Assembly: GCA_025602905.1 (NCBI GenBank)
Contig: JAHLKI010000013.1
Location: forward strand, 791,196 to 855,195
Direction of reading: 5' to 3'
Origin: Phlyctochytrium arcticum
Lineage: Eukaryota > Chytridiomycota > Chytridiomycetes > Chytridiales > Chytridiaceae
Length of the DNA: 64,000 nt
In this document: piece after piece, positions 1 through 11,943 of the stretch
Layout: every line of letters begins with the position of its first letter
Position numbering within the stretch: position 1 is the first letter of the stretch
The notes under the pieces: generated by a model
The model's database searches: none
What the model was told of the DNA's origin: nothing
Seen by the model: only the letters and a program-made list of their open reading frames with translations
Made by a program: the position numbers and the translations under genes

Positions 1-540
1 ATTGAATTGAAGGCCACTTTTGTTCCTTCGTAAAGAACACTCGCATCCATTGGCATTCCGCTACCCTTGGTACGGCGCGATTCCGGCGATTCCCACACTG
101 ACGTATCCAGTTCTCACTTAATAAAATTTGTCAATCCAAGTTTCGAAAGTTCTCGAGCCGGCAGGAGTACCTTAACCTCGATAGAGCATTATAATGTTGG
201 CGAAATGAAAACAACGCCTAACCGAAACAAAATTAAGGATCAACGGTACATTATAATGAAAAAACTTAACTTTAATTACGATTAGCCGTGTTCAGAATAT
301 CAGTTCATTTCGCCAGGTGTATTTCCTTGACCAAAGTCATCTTTGTTATTTCCTTCCAGGACACCTTACTACTTGTGGTCCGTTGAAGTTCTGTATCAAA
401 CAATTGAACACGGGCCCCAATATTTCACACTACGTTCACAATTTTTAGCCATGCATTATTGCGGTCAGGACTCCAGGATTGCTGCTCCCCCATGTGTTTA
501 CATTGATAAACTACATAGTGTCTCTGGATTATTGAAAATC
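1..540. other. Intergenic, no gene seen
   Basis: This stretch precedes the tRNA gene. The short open frames on both strands have no recognisable domain and no convincing splice structure. I see no gene, repeat or clear promoter here. Confidence 0.5.
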
Positions 541-613
541 GGTCCTATGGCCAAATGGATAAGGTGCCTGACTACGAATCAGGAGATTCCAGGTTCGACC
601 CCTGGTAGGATCG
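541..613 (+). tRNA. tRNA-Arg, anticodon ACG
   Basis: The sequence folds as a full cloverleaf without an intron. The acceptor stem pairs GGTCCTA with TAGGATC and the discriminator base is G at 613. The anticodon stem pairs CCTGA with TCAGG around the loop CTACGAA, giving anticodon ACG (read as ICG, decoding CGU/C/A arginine codons). The T arm is CCAGG-TTCGACC-CCTGG, matching the Pol III B box, and the D arm carries the AAATGGATAAGG A-box region. A run of T follows immediately as the Pol III terminator. Confidence 0.96.
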
Positions 614-624
614 TTTTTTTTTTT
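614..624 (+). terminator. Pol III terminator of tRNA-Arg
   Basis: An uninterrupted run of eleven T residues starts directly after the discriminator base, as expected for RNA polymerase III termination. Confidence 0.9.
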
Positions 625-685
625 GTCCCATCGACGCTCGTGTTTGTCGGACCTTTTTTTTTGGAGTTTGTAAAGTAAAGGATGC

Positions 686-2031
686 ATGATCTGCAAAAGC
701 GAAAGACCGACCGTTGATCGTAGAAAATTCAGAAAAAAGGAAAAGGGGAAATTGATCGAACAAATCAAGAAACTGCTGAGTCAGCAGCAAATCTGTAAAG
801 CTCATGACGAACTACTGTATCCAGAAACAGGTCCAAGACGAATGATAGGTCCTACACCACTCCTCTACTCATATCCAATAAGCTTCGATGCTGGGGAACT
901 TGCATTCCCAGCGGCTGGCGTCCTCAATACCTGTGAAAAATTTCCGCTAGACGGCAAAGTTCTGCTTCTCGTTGATGACGGTACATCGTTGAGCAACAAA
1001 GATGTAGCGTCAGCAGTGAGCACGTTGCGCCAGAAGAATGGGAAACAGGTGTTCATCATTATTTGGAGTAAGACCGTCACATATAACGCCAAAGGCAGAA
1101 CGGACGCTCAAGGGTACGTTTACTTCTTCTCATCATGCGCATTGGATATGGGGTACTATGTGCATCGTCCTAATCTTGAGTAGATATGGGGCCAATATGA
1201 TAACGAATCATGTCGAATCTCTCAACAATGCGCTAGGTTTACTTCAGGAGCAGCACACTGCACTGATTGCCACAAACCCAGGCGAATCAAGGGTGACATG
1301 TCCTTTCTGCCAACTGCAGATTCCTCGAAACTTCTTCGGGGTCCATGTACCCTTTTATCACACCCAGGAACCCAATTGTACGGGAGAATGCCCCCTGTGT
1401 CAAGAAACACACTCCTACCTGGCTGTACACATCCATGATCATTTTCGGTCAGCCGAGCACACCTCTGGCCGACTGCCCATTTTTGCGCTGGTGGTGGTTC
1501 GGAATGCAAAGGGAGAATACCTTCTGGTGGATGAATCGGCGTCTCAAGGATATTGGTTGCCTGGAGGCGGAGTGGATCCAGGAGAGGACTTTTCAGCCGC
1601 AGCAGTGCGAGAAGTGAAGGAAGAAACAGGCGTAGACGTGGATCTGAAGGGGGTCTTGCGTGTAGAATTTTCTCCAAATTCAGAACATAAACGATGGCCA
1701 CGCATGCGCGTTATTTTCTACGCAGAGGTGGGCGAAATGATGTTGCGTAGCTGCATGCAGCATTGATACTGACAACAAATCGTTTGCGTCCTTTTCCCCC
1801 TCCAAACACTAGCTGAAAAACACATCTCCTCCTCCCAAAACGCTGCCTGATTTTGAGTCTGCGGGAGCCTGCTTTGCTCCCCACAGCATGTTGAAGTCTC
1901 TGCCTTTGAGATCATCTGAACCATTGATTTGGAGCCAGTATTTGGCAGATGGGGGAGAGATCTACCCCTTAAGTATAGTCGCACGGCCACACGAATGTCC
2001 GGTAGTGATCCACGGCAAATCGCCACCCTAG
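686..2031 (+). CDS. Zinc-finger-like Nudix hydrolase
   Basis: Proposed exons are 686-1067, 1237-1727 and 1813-2031, giving 363 residues. The Nudix box is complete at about residues 238-260: G-x5-E-x7-REVKEETGV, which binds the metal and cleaves nucleoside-diphosphate-linked substrates. The last exon restores the expected Nudix C-terminus (LPDFESAGACF, then LKSLPLR). Just before the Nudix domain, at about 149-197, lie CPFC, then CTGECPLC and several histidines, which look like one or two zinc-binding fingers. The Nudix part is secure. The first exon is uncertain: its join (donor GTAAGA, acceptor CGCTAG) keeps frame, but the protein could instead start at the ATG at 1197. I do not recognise the N-terminal 127 residues. 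Substrate is unknown. Confidence 0.72.
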
Positions 2032-2125
2032 TCTTAGCGCAGATTTTAGTTAGATCATCTTTGTTCCTTGCAAACTCTATTTGGATAGAGTTGTCCTAAA
2101 AAAGGTTATTTTTCTTGGGTCTGGC

Positions 2126-2133
2126 TATAAATA
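2126..2133 (+). promoter_or_regulatory. TATA-like element
   Basis: TATAAATA lies about 118 bp upstream of the ATG at 2251, in a plausible place for a TATA box of the CSPP1-like gene. This is a sequence match only. Confidence 0.4.
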
Positions 2134-2250
2134 GCACTTCGGGGAATTGTCCTTGAAATTCTTTTTCTCCAAGAAACGTCCAGGGTTCCGAAATCCTGCC
2201 GTGCAACAGGATTTAAAATTTAGAAGGGAATTATTGGAATTAGTTTCGAA

Positions 2251-4635
2251 ATGGCAGGCGTTGCGCCAGTGCCCGCCGGTGGAGATGCTAGGACGTTGCA
2301 GCACGGCAGATGGTACCAAGACAACCTTGGTACATCAGTTAATCTAGATGGCAGCCAACAGACCAAGGTGCCTTATCCACGTAAGTGCTACTTCATTCTT
2401 CAGCGCGCAGTATACTGATTCCTCGCAGGGTCTACAATTAATCGCCAGCCCGACAATCCTTCCCTGTTCTTTGGCGGCAGCTCGGTAGCGCAGACCCAAC
2501 ATCTTCCAAATGTCTCACGCGGCCCCGGAATTATGAACACCATCTATAGCGTTCCAGAAGATGCCCAGGAAAGACGCCAAGAGATGCGCAAAGAGTTGGC
2601 ACATTGGGCGGTTATTCAAGGGGAAGAGAAGGAAGCGCGCAAGCGCAAGGAAAAGGAAGATCGCTTGAAGGAAGGGAGCGAAATGTCTTGGCCCTTTGAG
2701 CATCGAAGGGCGCCAGTGGCAGGTCGGAGAGGAGGGTCAGTATCTAATCAGGATAACAAAGGTTAGCGAGATTTTCCCACTCATATTCAGCTATACTAAC
2801 ATACCGTTCAAAGGTCGACGCGTGATGGAAAATGTAAGTGGCAAAGCTTATTTTGGTATGCTGTACCACTGACCAAGTCGCTTGGGATGGCAGGCACCAG
2901 ATCAGGGTCTTTTTGCAGGCCTGGGCGACTCTCATCGCCAGAACCAGCGGCAATCGGCACCACGCGCAGCAAAAGAAGAGCAGCTGTACTCCGCGAATGA
3001 CACATATACCACTACTGCAGACGTGCCACATGCCCAACCTCTGCTAACCCGTGCGGAGCAGATACGGCAAAATCGTAACCAGCATTACGACCCCATATCG
3101 TGGAGAAAGATGGAAGCGCAGCCCGCACCAAGGCCGCCAGCAAAGTATGATATTCAAAAAGGTGAGCACCTGTGATTTGAATCGCGATATCCCAAGCAAG
3201 CGCGTTTGCTCAATTCCCTAGCAGATCCATCCAATATCATGAATACAATACCAAGTCTGTCCCGACGCACGCCCCCAAAACAACAACCCCAATCAGCCTA
3301 CTGTGCTTCCACAAAGCCCTTGAGGCGGATACGAACTGATATAGGTGCGCAGCCACGGCCTGATCATTACGACCACGGCGGAGTAACGGAATACATTCAC
3401 CCTGTGGGCGTCAACGAGAACGCGGTATGTTCTCAAGATAAACTTTGAATTTATACTCACTAATCGATTATGTTTCTGATCCGCAGGCCGATCCCTCATA
3501 CTTTCATTTTGGTCGCCCTGGAGCTGGAGCCCCCCTCCTACATCCCCAGACCCGTGCGATCGATGCACACCGCGCTGGACTAAATCGAGATGAAAAAGTA
3601 AGCAACCAAATCCAGACAGGTTGGAATGCCATACGATTTTTCTACAATCGGGCATGAGGACAGCAATCCCGAACACGTTTTGATGCAGAGTTTGGGGTGG
3701 GAGGGGATACGTAGCAGCTATAGCAATGTTGTATACCTATCCCCTCCCCAATAAAAACCAAAGTTCCTATTTAAGCCTTCTGTTCGACCCAATGGTGCCT
3801 TGCGCAGTACATGTCCAATTTTCTTTTTCTGTCGACCGCCTTGACTAACCGATCCTTTACTTTTATAATGTTTTCTCTTAGGATATGCACAATGCCAATC
3901 AGGTCAACTCTGAGCCCACACCCCCCTCGAGCAATCCTGACTCCAAGATAATGGAAGATGTAGCGAAGCGACAGCGCGAGGTGCTGCGCCAACATGAGAA
4001 CGCATTTGAAGGCAACCCACAGTATCAGACAATCGCGCCTTCCAATTCGGAAGTGTCGGCCAGTTGGTCGCCTCAGTTCCAGCAACCAACACCCCGCTAT
4101 AACATCAATCCCCCTTTGAAGGAGCAAGCACTATACGTATCGCAGGAGAAACCGCGTAACCGAAAACAAGAAGAACCTACCCAGCTCCCCGATCCGTGGA
4201 ATTGGGGATCTGATCGCGTTTACAATCAAAATCGTGGCGGCCACCGCACTTCTGATGTCTTCGCTGGGGTAAGCGTGAACGTTGCTCGCACTGTGTTTCA
4301 AGCAACGATTTAACATGCTTCGTGTTTCCGTGCAGCTACAGCAACGTCCTATCGACCAAAATCGCGCTGAAGCCTATCATGCAGACCTGGATCGGTTAGT
4401 ATCCCAGCGGGCTGAGCAGAAGCAGAGAGCCCGTGAAGAAGATACGCGTTTGGGGCTACAGCATATAAACGTGTCCGGGGGGTCTGGCCTACCTGGTCGG
4501 TACCAAAATGCGCCAACCTACGGGCAGGGAATGCCACCGGCAGACATCATTCGTGAAGCTGTGCTCGGTGAAGGGGAGGGAAGGGCTCATTTCCCTAAGC
4601 CCATGCCATTTAGAGGGGGAAGACGAAGAGAATGA
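2251..4635 (+). CDS. CSPP1-like coiled/disordered protein, eight exons
   Basis: Exons 2251-2380, 2429-2761, 2814-2833, 2894-3161, 3225-3424, 3487-3597, 3882-4268 and 4336-4635 join in frame to 582 residues. All donors and acceptors are GT-AG, and a branch-like CTAAC precedes the third exon, which is only 20 nt. The protein is charged and largely disordered with short helical stretches rich in Arg, Glu and Lys. It contains FGRPGAGAPL followed by TRAIDAHRAG, resembling the WGKGGGGAPLRD block of the ciliary/centrosomal protein CSPP1, and an aromatic motif SWPFEHRRAP. If the resemblance is true homology, it would act at centrioles or the flagellar axoneme of zoospores. The gene model is strong; the CSPP1 link is inference from short motifs. 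Confidence 0.68.
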
Positions 4636-4721
4636 GACTGAATACACTTCAGGTCTCATTAAAATTGATTTTGCATTTACACATAATAAGATATGTTGCC
4701 AGAAGTATAGCTGAGAAACTA

Positions 4722-7700
4722 CTATCCCCGATGTTGGGTAAATTTCGGTGCGTTCGAGCTTCCAAAGCCTCCAGACTGACCAAAGGACGATTGACTTGAT
4801 GCTGCGTTACCAAAGCTGCCGAAACCCGTGCTCGCTGGTGCTCCTCCTCCGAATACACTGGTTGGCGCAGAACCACCGAAAGCATTCGGCGCGGCACCGC
4901 CGCCAAATGCGCTACCATTGTTTGCGTTCGCGGCACCGAAAGCACCAAAGCCAGAACCTGCAGGCTGCTGCTGACTATTGCCCCCAAAGACAGAACTTGC
5001 TGGCTGCTGGGTATTGCTCCCGAAAGAAGCGAAGCCGGTCGGGGCCGACGCTTGGGTGCTCGCACCGAAGACGGACGGTTGATTGGCAAAAGATCCGAAA
5101 CCACTAGGCTGAGCTCCCGTCGAGGTGTTTGCAACCGAGCCAAAGCCGCCAGTGGCAGGCGCAGCCGAACCGAACGAGCTGAAACCCGTAGGCTGTGCAG
5201 CATACGACGAGAATCCACCACTAAGAGCGGCGATTAATTGCACGGTCAAATACATCGCAAGCTGATCCGAACCCACCTTGATTGCTTCGCACTGTTCGCC
5301 ATTGACGCTAATGACCCAAATGATGAACCCATTCTGTAATCAAATTTTAGAAACTCAAAACACCATAATATTTGTTAAAATTTGTGACACTTACGCAGAG
5401 GCCGATCCAAATCCTCCGGGTGCTGATGTCATTGCTGCACCTCCAAAGCCACTTGGGGCCGCAGATGATGCACTACCAAATGGACTGGCCGATCCAAAAG
5501 AGGCGCCAACCACCTGTGCCATTGAACTAAAGCCTCCGCCGAATCCAGTCGCGGGGGCAGCGGTACCAAAGCCTGACTGGCCGAAAGCTGGGGTTGGTGG
5601 AGTTCCGAACGCAGATGCGGCGGTAGGGGCCTGTCCAAAAGCAGGAGCAGCACTTCCGAAAGGCGTGACTGTGCTCAAGGGCTGACCGAATGCAGAGGAA
5701 GCGGGGTTTTGAGCACCAAAGCCGGAAGACTGGCCAAATCCTGCTGTTGTTCCAAATCCACCCGAAGTTGCAGGTTGTCCGAACGTCGATGCTGGAGCTT
5801 GAGACGATCCAAATGTCGACTTTTGCCCAAAGGTGCTTGGGGCTGAACCTAATCCACTCGCTTGTCCAAATGCCGGGGCGGCGGTAGACGCAGCACCTAG
5901 TGTGGTGGCTGCGCTTCCAAATCCACCGAAAGAACCAGATCCACCAGCTGAAGTACCCCCTAAGCTTCCAAAACCAGATCCAAATGCGCTTGTTAAATCT
6001 GAAGCAGGCGTTGCACCAGGTGTAGCGAATTGCGCTTTTTCCTCGTCCATACTATCCATGGCATCGCGACTAGCCGGTGTTTGGAGCTCAGAAGATTGAA
6101 CTTTCAGCGGAGCCGTCTGGCTAGCATTATCGCTAGCTGGGGCTTCGGGCTCAGAGGCTGGAACTTTCAGTGGACCCGTCTGGGTAGGTAATACGTTGTC
6201 AGTAGCCGATGCTTCCGGCTCAGATGCCTGCGCTTTCAGCGGAGCCGTCGGGGTAGGTAATACATCGCTAGCTGGAGCTTCCGGCTCAGATGCTTTGACT
6301 GTCAGGGGGGCCGTCTGGCTTGGCACAGCATCATCACTAGCCGGTGTCTTCGGTTCAGAGGCTTCCGCTTTCGGTGGAGCCGTCTGCGCAGGCTTAACGC
6401 TCAAGGACTTTGTGGGCGAAGCTGGGCGCATTGGCCTAGGGAGCGAGGTGCGCCGCGGCATTTTCTCAGGGACAGGAGATTGCCGCTCGTCTGGCGACTG
6501 CAAGTCAGCCAACTCATCTTTAGCTTGAGACGGTGACGGTGGGCAGGGGGACAATGGGCGCACAGGCCTGGGCAGTGAGCTTCGAGCGCGCAGTTTGTCA
6601 GGTGAAGGAGATCGCCGGTCGTCAACCGACCGTTTTCGCTCGGTAGGGGTGCTCGGTCTTTTATCAGCTTTATCGGGTGAGGACGATCGCCGGTCGTCAA
6701 CCGACCGTTTGCGCTCGGTAGGGGTGCTCGGTCTTTTATCAGCTTTATCGGGTGAGGACGATCGCCGGTCGTCAACTGACCGTTTGCGCTCGGTAGGGGT
6801 GCTCGGTCTTTTAGCAGCTTTATCGGGTGAGGAAGATCGCCGGTCGACAAAAGGCCTTCGCTCAGTAGGGGTGCTCGGTCTTCTATCAGGCTGCGGGGCA
6901 ATGGGAGTTGTTTCACGCGGTTCGTCCTTGACTGGGGGCGGAGGACTTGGTTGGCGAGGAGTTGAGGCCGGCAGAGGGGTAAAGAACATTTCGGGCATCT
7001 CTGTTCTGACAGGGGGAGTTGGTCGCTGAGGAGTCGAAGCGGGCATGGGGAAAGAGAATGCTTCGAGCGAGCCCTTCTTGACGAGGGGCGGAGATATTGG
7101 TCGCACAGGGGTCGGAGACACCTGGGGAACGGGACTTGGTTGGCGCACGGGGGGCGGAGACATTGGTCGCACTGGGGTCGGAGACAGCTGGGGGATGGGA
7201 CTCGGTTGGCGCAACTTCTCTTTCACTGTGGGGAGCAACTCCTCTTTCACTGTGGGCGAAGGAGTTGGTCGAGACGGAGTTGGAGACAACGGGGGGGAAG
7301 GAGTTGCCTCACGCAACTCTTTCCTGACTGGAGGGGTTGTGGCCGTTTCCACTACTGTGGTGGCTGCGCTTCCAAATCTACCGAAAGAACCAGATCCGCC
7401 AGCTGAAGTACTTCCCAAGCTTCCGAAACCAGATCCAAATGCGCTCGTTAAATCTAAAGCAGGCGCTGGTCGGCGGGGGGTTGGAGACGGCGGGGCAACA
7501 GGGGTTGTTTCGCGCGGTTCTTCCTTGACAGGGGGTGCAGGACTTGGTTGGCGGGGACTTGGGGCCGGCAAGGGGGTAACGAACATGTCGGGCATCTCTT
7601 TTCTGACTGGGGGAGTGGGGCGCTGAGGAATTGAAGAGGGCATAGGAAAAGAGAATACTTCGCGCGAGCCCTTCTTGACGCGGGGTGGAGACATTGGTTG

Positions 7701-10700
7701 TACAGGGGTCGGAGCCAGCTGCGGGATGGGACTTGGTTCGCGCAACTCTTCTTTCACTGCAGGTGAAGAAGTGGGTCGGTACGGTGTTGGTGACAACGGG
7801 GGGGAAGGAGTTGCTTCGCGCAACTCTCTTTTAACTCGAGGAGTCGTGAGCGCTTCCACGAGATTCTCGCGACTCAGGACATCTGGCTGTTTCAATAGGT
7901 ATGAACTCAGATGCTGATCGTAGTTCTTGACCAACAGGCGAGCCCGATTCACGGTTGTACTCTGCAAAGCGTTCTTCATGGCACGCCGGATCCGCAAACG
8001 GGTATGGACAACCTGTTGGGTTGCGGGCGCGATGATTTTAATCGCTTCATCCTCTTCTTCGCTGTCTGAATCGAACAGGCCATATCCGGCATGCTTTCGC
8101 ATTCTAGGCGCAGATTGTGCCGACGACGATTCAATCTTGACAGGTGAGTTTTGCAGGGACAGTTTCGCCATCAGACCCTTCAAGTCCGATTCGTAATCTT
8201 GCAAACGGTTTGCATTCTCGATTGTTGACCGTGTTACATGATTTGTGGTACGGCAGATAGCAGCCCAGGTAGGAACCTTTACTCTGAGCTCCTGTAATCG
8301 CTTGTTGTCCTTAAAATCATGATCTTCGCCTGTAAGCAGTCGTTCAGTGAGCTTAACGCGCGCCAAATGATCAGAAAGAGCATCCAAGCTCTGTTCGACG
8401 TCCCGCTTTCGGCTCAATAGTTTCTCTCGTACTTCCGCATCCTCCGGACCCAAAGGTGCCTCCCTGATGTATTCTGCGGTCGAAGGATTTTTAAAGATTT
8501 CCAGGCGTTCCCGACATTCCTCAACTTGAACATCATGATCAGGGAAAATCTTTGTTAATTCTTGGATGTCTTTTCGCAACTGTCCAACGCGATTCCGGTA
8601 CTGAGAAATCTTTTGGCCCACATCTTTTGTACGTTGCATTAATGCCGATGTGTCGGAAAGCGACCATTGACCCGACTTGGAAGTACTCGCCGCGGAAGTA
8701 ACAATATCTTCATTTTCCTGAACTGCAAGTCCCAGGTCCTCAAGTTCTCTGCAGAAGCTCGAATAAAGCTCTCCCATTTTCTCCTGGACGACCTGCGGAT
8801 CTTCTTCAGCTTCGGGCTTAGGTTTGGACGCGGTAGCTTTTGCGGGCGTGGCTTGGGCAGTAGAAGGCGTTGGAGCAGGTGCTGCTTCGGAAGAAGGCGT
8901 TGCGGTACTTCGCGCAAGTGCAGCATGCAGACCGCCCTTTGCCTGGGCCGAATCGGTTGGTGCCGCCGCCGAAGGGGCTGAAACGAGACTTTTGTTTGTA
9001 CTTGGTGCCGGCGTCCCGCCAAAAGTTGAGGATGGGGTAAAGAAAGCGGGTGTCCGTGCGGCAGCAGGAGTTCCAAAGAGACTCTTAGAAGCGGCCGGAG
9101 TGCCAAATAGCCCAGGTTTGTTCCCGGCTGCCGGTGTGCCAAACAACCCCGACTTGAGCGCAGGTACCGTGGCCGGTGCACTTGCGGTCGGTGCGGAGGA
9201 TGATCCTGGGTTTGAAAAGTTAATCCCTGCCTTCGGGACGGGGTCATCCTTCTTAGCGGCACTGGGAGCGAACGAAAAAGTGGTTGCAGCTGGTTTGGAT
9301 TCGATCGCGGGGACAGTCGATGTTCCAAAACCACCAAAATTGCCAAATCCACCGCCACTGAAAGCAGACGCTGCTGGCTTCTGTGACGCAGAAGCAGGGG
9401 TGGGAGCTGTACCCGCAGACGGAGTCCCAAACAAGTTTGTGCTGGTTGATGGCGGGAGAGCAGCTCCAAAACCTCCAAAACCCGCAAATCCTTTTGCCGG
9501 CTGTGAAGCGAAGGAACCGAAAGGATTGGCCGGTGCAGGTGCAGGTGCCGTCGCCGAAGGGGCAGAGGCATTTGCCTTTGGTGCTAGGTCTGCGATTGGG
9601 GCCGCTTTGGGCGCCGAACTTGCACCTGGCATAGCCTCTGGCGCTTTCAGCAATTCGTTCTTGTACTGGGCGGCACCACCCTTGGTATCAAAGCAGTGAT
9701 ATGCAAGCAGCTGTCCGGCGTTGGTGTAGGCATACAAAATAGGTACTGGTGGGTACGCAGGCATATCTGGAGTTGGTGCTGGTAAACTGTCGCTACTAGT
9801 CAAATCCTGAGCCAGCCCAATAAGCCAAGTATTCTGATCGTTGTCATCTAACGGCAATGTGATCCCGTTTCCTTCGTCCAGAAACCAATTGGCCCAATTG
9901 GTCTCGGAATCACACCCAATGAACCCAAATTCAGATGCATTAGCATTGGCGACTGCGAGAACATATTTGATGTTTGGTGCCCTGAGTAAAAGAATCATAA
10001 GAAAAAGTTCAAAGACGGTATACCTTCCAGCAAAACTCACAGTGATCGGAGGGGCTCAAATACATAATGACTAGCTTTGTCAGAATCTGGATATACAGGC
10101 TCATCAAACTTAGTGTAGGTGGTAGTAACCTAGGATCAGACCGCGTTGTTAGCAACCTGGCATATCTATAACGTACCAAAACCAATAATGACGTTCTTAC
10201 CGGCTTTGCTGTTTGTGTAATTGTGTATATCGAGTTGGCATCCGTTTCCACCTGCGTAAAGGACGCAACGAAAACACGGTTCTCCAACCAAAATAGCTGG
10301 GCTACTTTAGAAATATTGTGAGATCAGAGCTTTTGGGAAGGCTAACTATATAATCATTTTACCTGCGACCGGTCCATCTGTGCCACTCGGTGGGGGAACC
10401 CGGTTTTTGATGTCACCTTCAGGCGTGACTTGAATGATTTCACCCGATGACAGACCACAGGCCACTTGTTTGCCCTTTGGACTCCAAGAAACTGTACAAC
10501 CCCATAAATATATGCGTTTCTGCCAGGACACGCGTGTTGACACTTACTAGCTGTTGCGCCATTAACGGGCAATGTTACAGAGGTCCCATCCCCCTTGACA
10601 AGGACCACAGACCCGTCGTCCTTCAAAACAGCAATAGTGTCTGGGATGGCTTCTGGATTGGCTCGCAGTGCTTTAATGGTTCCTCCCACAGATAGTTTCG

Positions 10701-11300
10701 CCATAGGTTCTACAGAGACATCCCCGGCCTATAGGTAGCGGTTAGTTGAGTTGTGAGAGAGACAATAAAGCATAAAAAGCAACATACCCCCGCCTGCACA
10801 ATACTCTGTAACTCCCACAAATAAACCTCTCCTGTAGATGTGGCGACAATGATATGTGTTTCAGGTGCATCCAAAGCAATATGTAAAACATTCTTCAATC
10901 CCGTCGCCTTGACGAATGTAGCCCCTGTCACCTTGGGCACAATTCCCTTTGCGGCATTGGTGGTTTGGCTGCGAACGGATTTTGATGGAATGAATGCAAA
11001 GCCTGTCACCCTTGTTTAGACTCAATTCCACGGAGGCCTGGTGGGGTTGGTTCTTACCATCATTCGTTCCGCAGACTGTATAACCGAATCGATTGGAGGT
11101 TGCTAAAAGAGTAGCGTGCGAAGGGACGTTGAGCGGCACGGCTGATATCTGAAGCTTGACCTCAACTTGCAAGGGACGGAAGTGAAGCGGCTAGATGCAA
11201 ATGATGAGATTCACTGCGTGGCCAGTAATGCGCCGGGTTTGAAGATAGTACCACCTACCTCATAGTCAACGGGGTCCGGGGTCACCACTTGAGTGGTCAT
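4722..11300 (-). CDS. NUP159: NUP159/NUP214-type FG nucleoporin
   Basis: Ten exons (11300-11259, 11190-11058, 11002-10788, 10728-10548, 10491-10363, 10301-10201, 10129-10041, 9981-5395, 5333-5277, 5220-4722) join in frame to 2010 residues. Residues 1 to about 410 have a beta-propeller-like make-up (e.g. SWSPKGKQVACG, VLKDDGSVVLV), split over seven short exons and the start of the eighth. An FG/PA-rich part with LFGTP repeats follows to about 650, then a helical region at about 690-890, then Pro/Ser-rich repeats, and a C-terminal FG domain from about 1690. This matches cytoplasmic-face nucleoporins that dock the mRNA-export helicase Dbp5 and offer FG sites to transport receptors. FG repeats at the very C-terminus are more NUP214-like than yeast-like. 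The long open frames on the opposite strand are by-products of the biased repeats. Confidence 0.88.
6610..6890 (-). repeat. 75-bp tandem repeat inside the nucleoporin gene
   Basis: Units begin near 6610, 6685, 6760 and 6835, an exact 75-bp period. They encode a 25-residue unit containing RPSTPTER and DDRRSSSPDK. The first three units are almost identical and the fourth is diverged. The units are rich in SP/TP sites, so the segment could be heavily phosphorylated. Confidence 0.9.
6905..7850 (-). repeat. Two diverged copies of a Pro-rich block
   Basis: A block of SPPLSPTP, PSPIPQL, FSFPMP and RETTP motifs occurs twice, offset by about 600 bp (compare around 6920-6990 with 7510-7590). A short FG segment (LTSAFGSGFGSLG) between the copies closely matches one at about 5900-6000. 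This points to segmental duplication within the gene. Confidence 0.8.
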
Positions 11301-11943
11301 TTTGACTGGATTTTCAGGTACCAGACGCGGTATAAACTGGCTCGGACGAAGAATGCCCTCCTTGCTTTGCTCTATCGGTCGACGCTACTGTTAAGTATCG
11401 AGATTTCTAGAAGGGTTATTTCGACAGCAATTCTATCCTGATCGCGAAAGGTGTTGAAACTCTCGACCATGAGCAAGTCTCACGAGTCTCACGTACGTTT
11501 GATATTGAGCTGCGCCGCACAGTCACGGCATTTAAACACATTTAAACACTCACCTGTGAAATTATGAATGAGACAGTTTATTCAGATTTGGTGAATCAAA
11601 AGAGTAGTAAAGATTTAAGTTCATTGATGAGAAGAATTTTGTCTAATTCATCAAGAGGCATTCGATTTTACCATCTGTAGATTGTTTAGCTAACCCAAGG
11701 TCCGTAATAGAACGGGATCGTGGGTGCCAGCAGGACACTTCGCGAATGGACAAGCCGTTTCTCCTTTCAGTAGTGGTTACTGATGATGAGAATCGACCCT
11801 TCCGAAAGTCCACAACGACGTAGTCCTTCCCCTTGAGTCCATGGTATATTCCTTTGGGAAAAATCGATCCATGTGATGCCCAATTCTGTCCCCATCTTTT
11901 AGGAGCTCGATCCCCCAGCGGATGTCGCCGTTAAGATAAAACT
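11301..11943. other. Upstream region of the nucleoporin gene
   Basis: The segment is AT-rich around 11540-11680 and holds no open frame I can support on either strand. It should include the promoter of the nucleoporin gene, but I see no clear TATA element. Confidence 0.4.

Noticed and set aside
6610..6890. CRISPR-like regular repeats
   Set aside because: The units are contiguous 75-bp coding repeats with no spacers, inside a eukaryotic gene.
5278..9699. Long open frames on the plus strand opposite the nucleoporin
   Set aside because: They follow the biased FG/Pro repeat codons of the minus-strand gene, have no domains, and disagree with the well-supported splicing of the nucleoporin.
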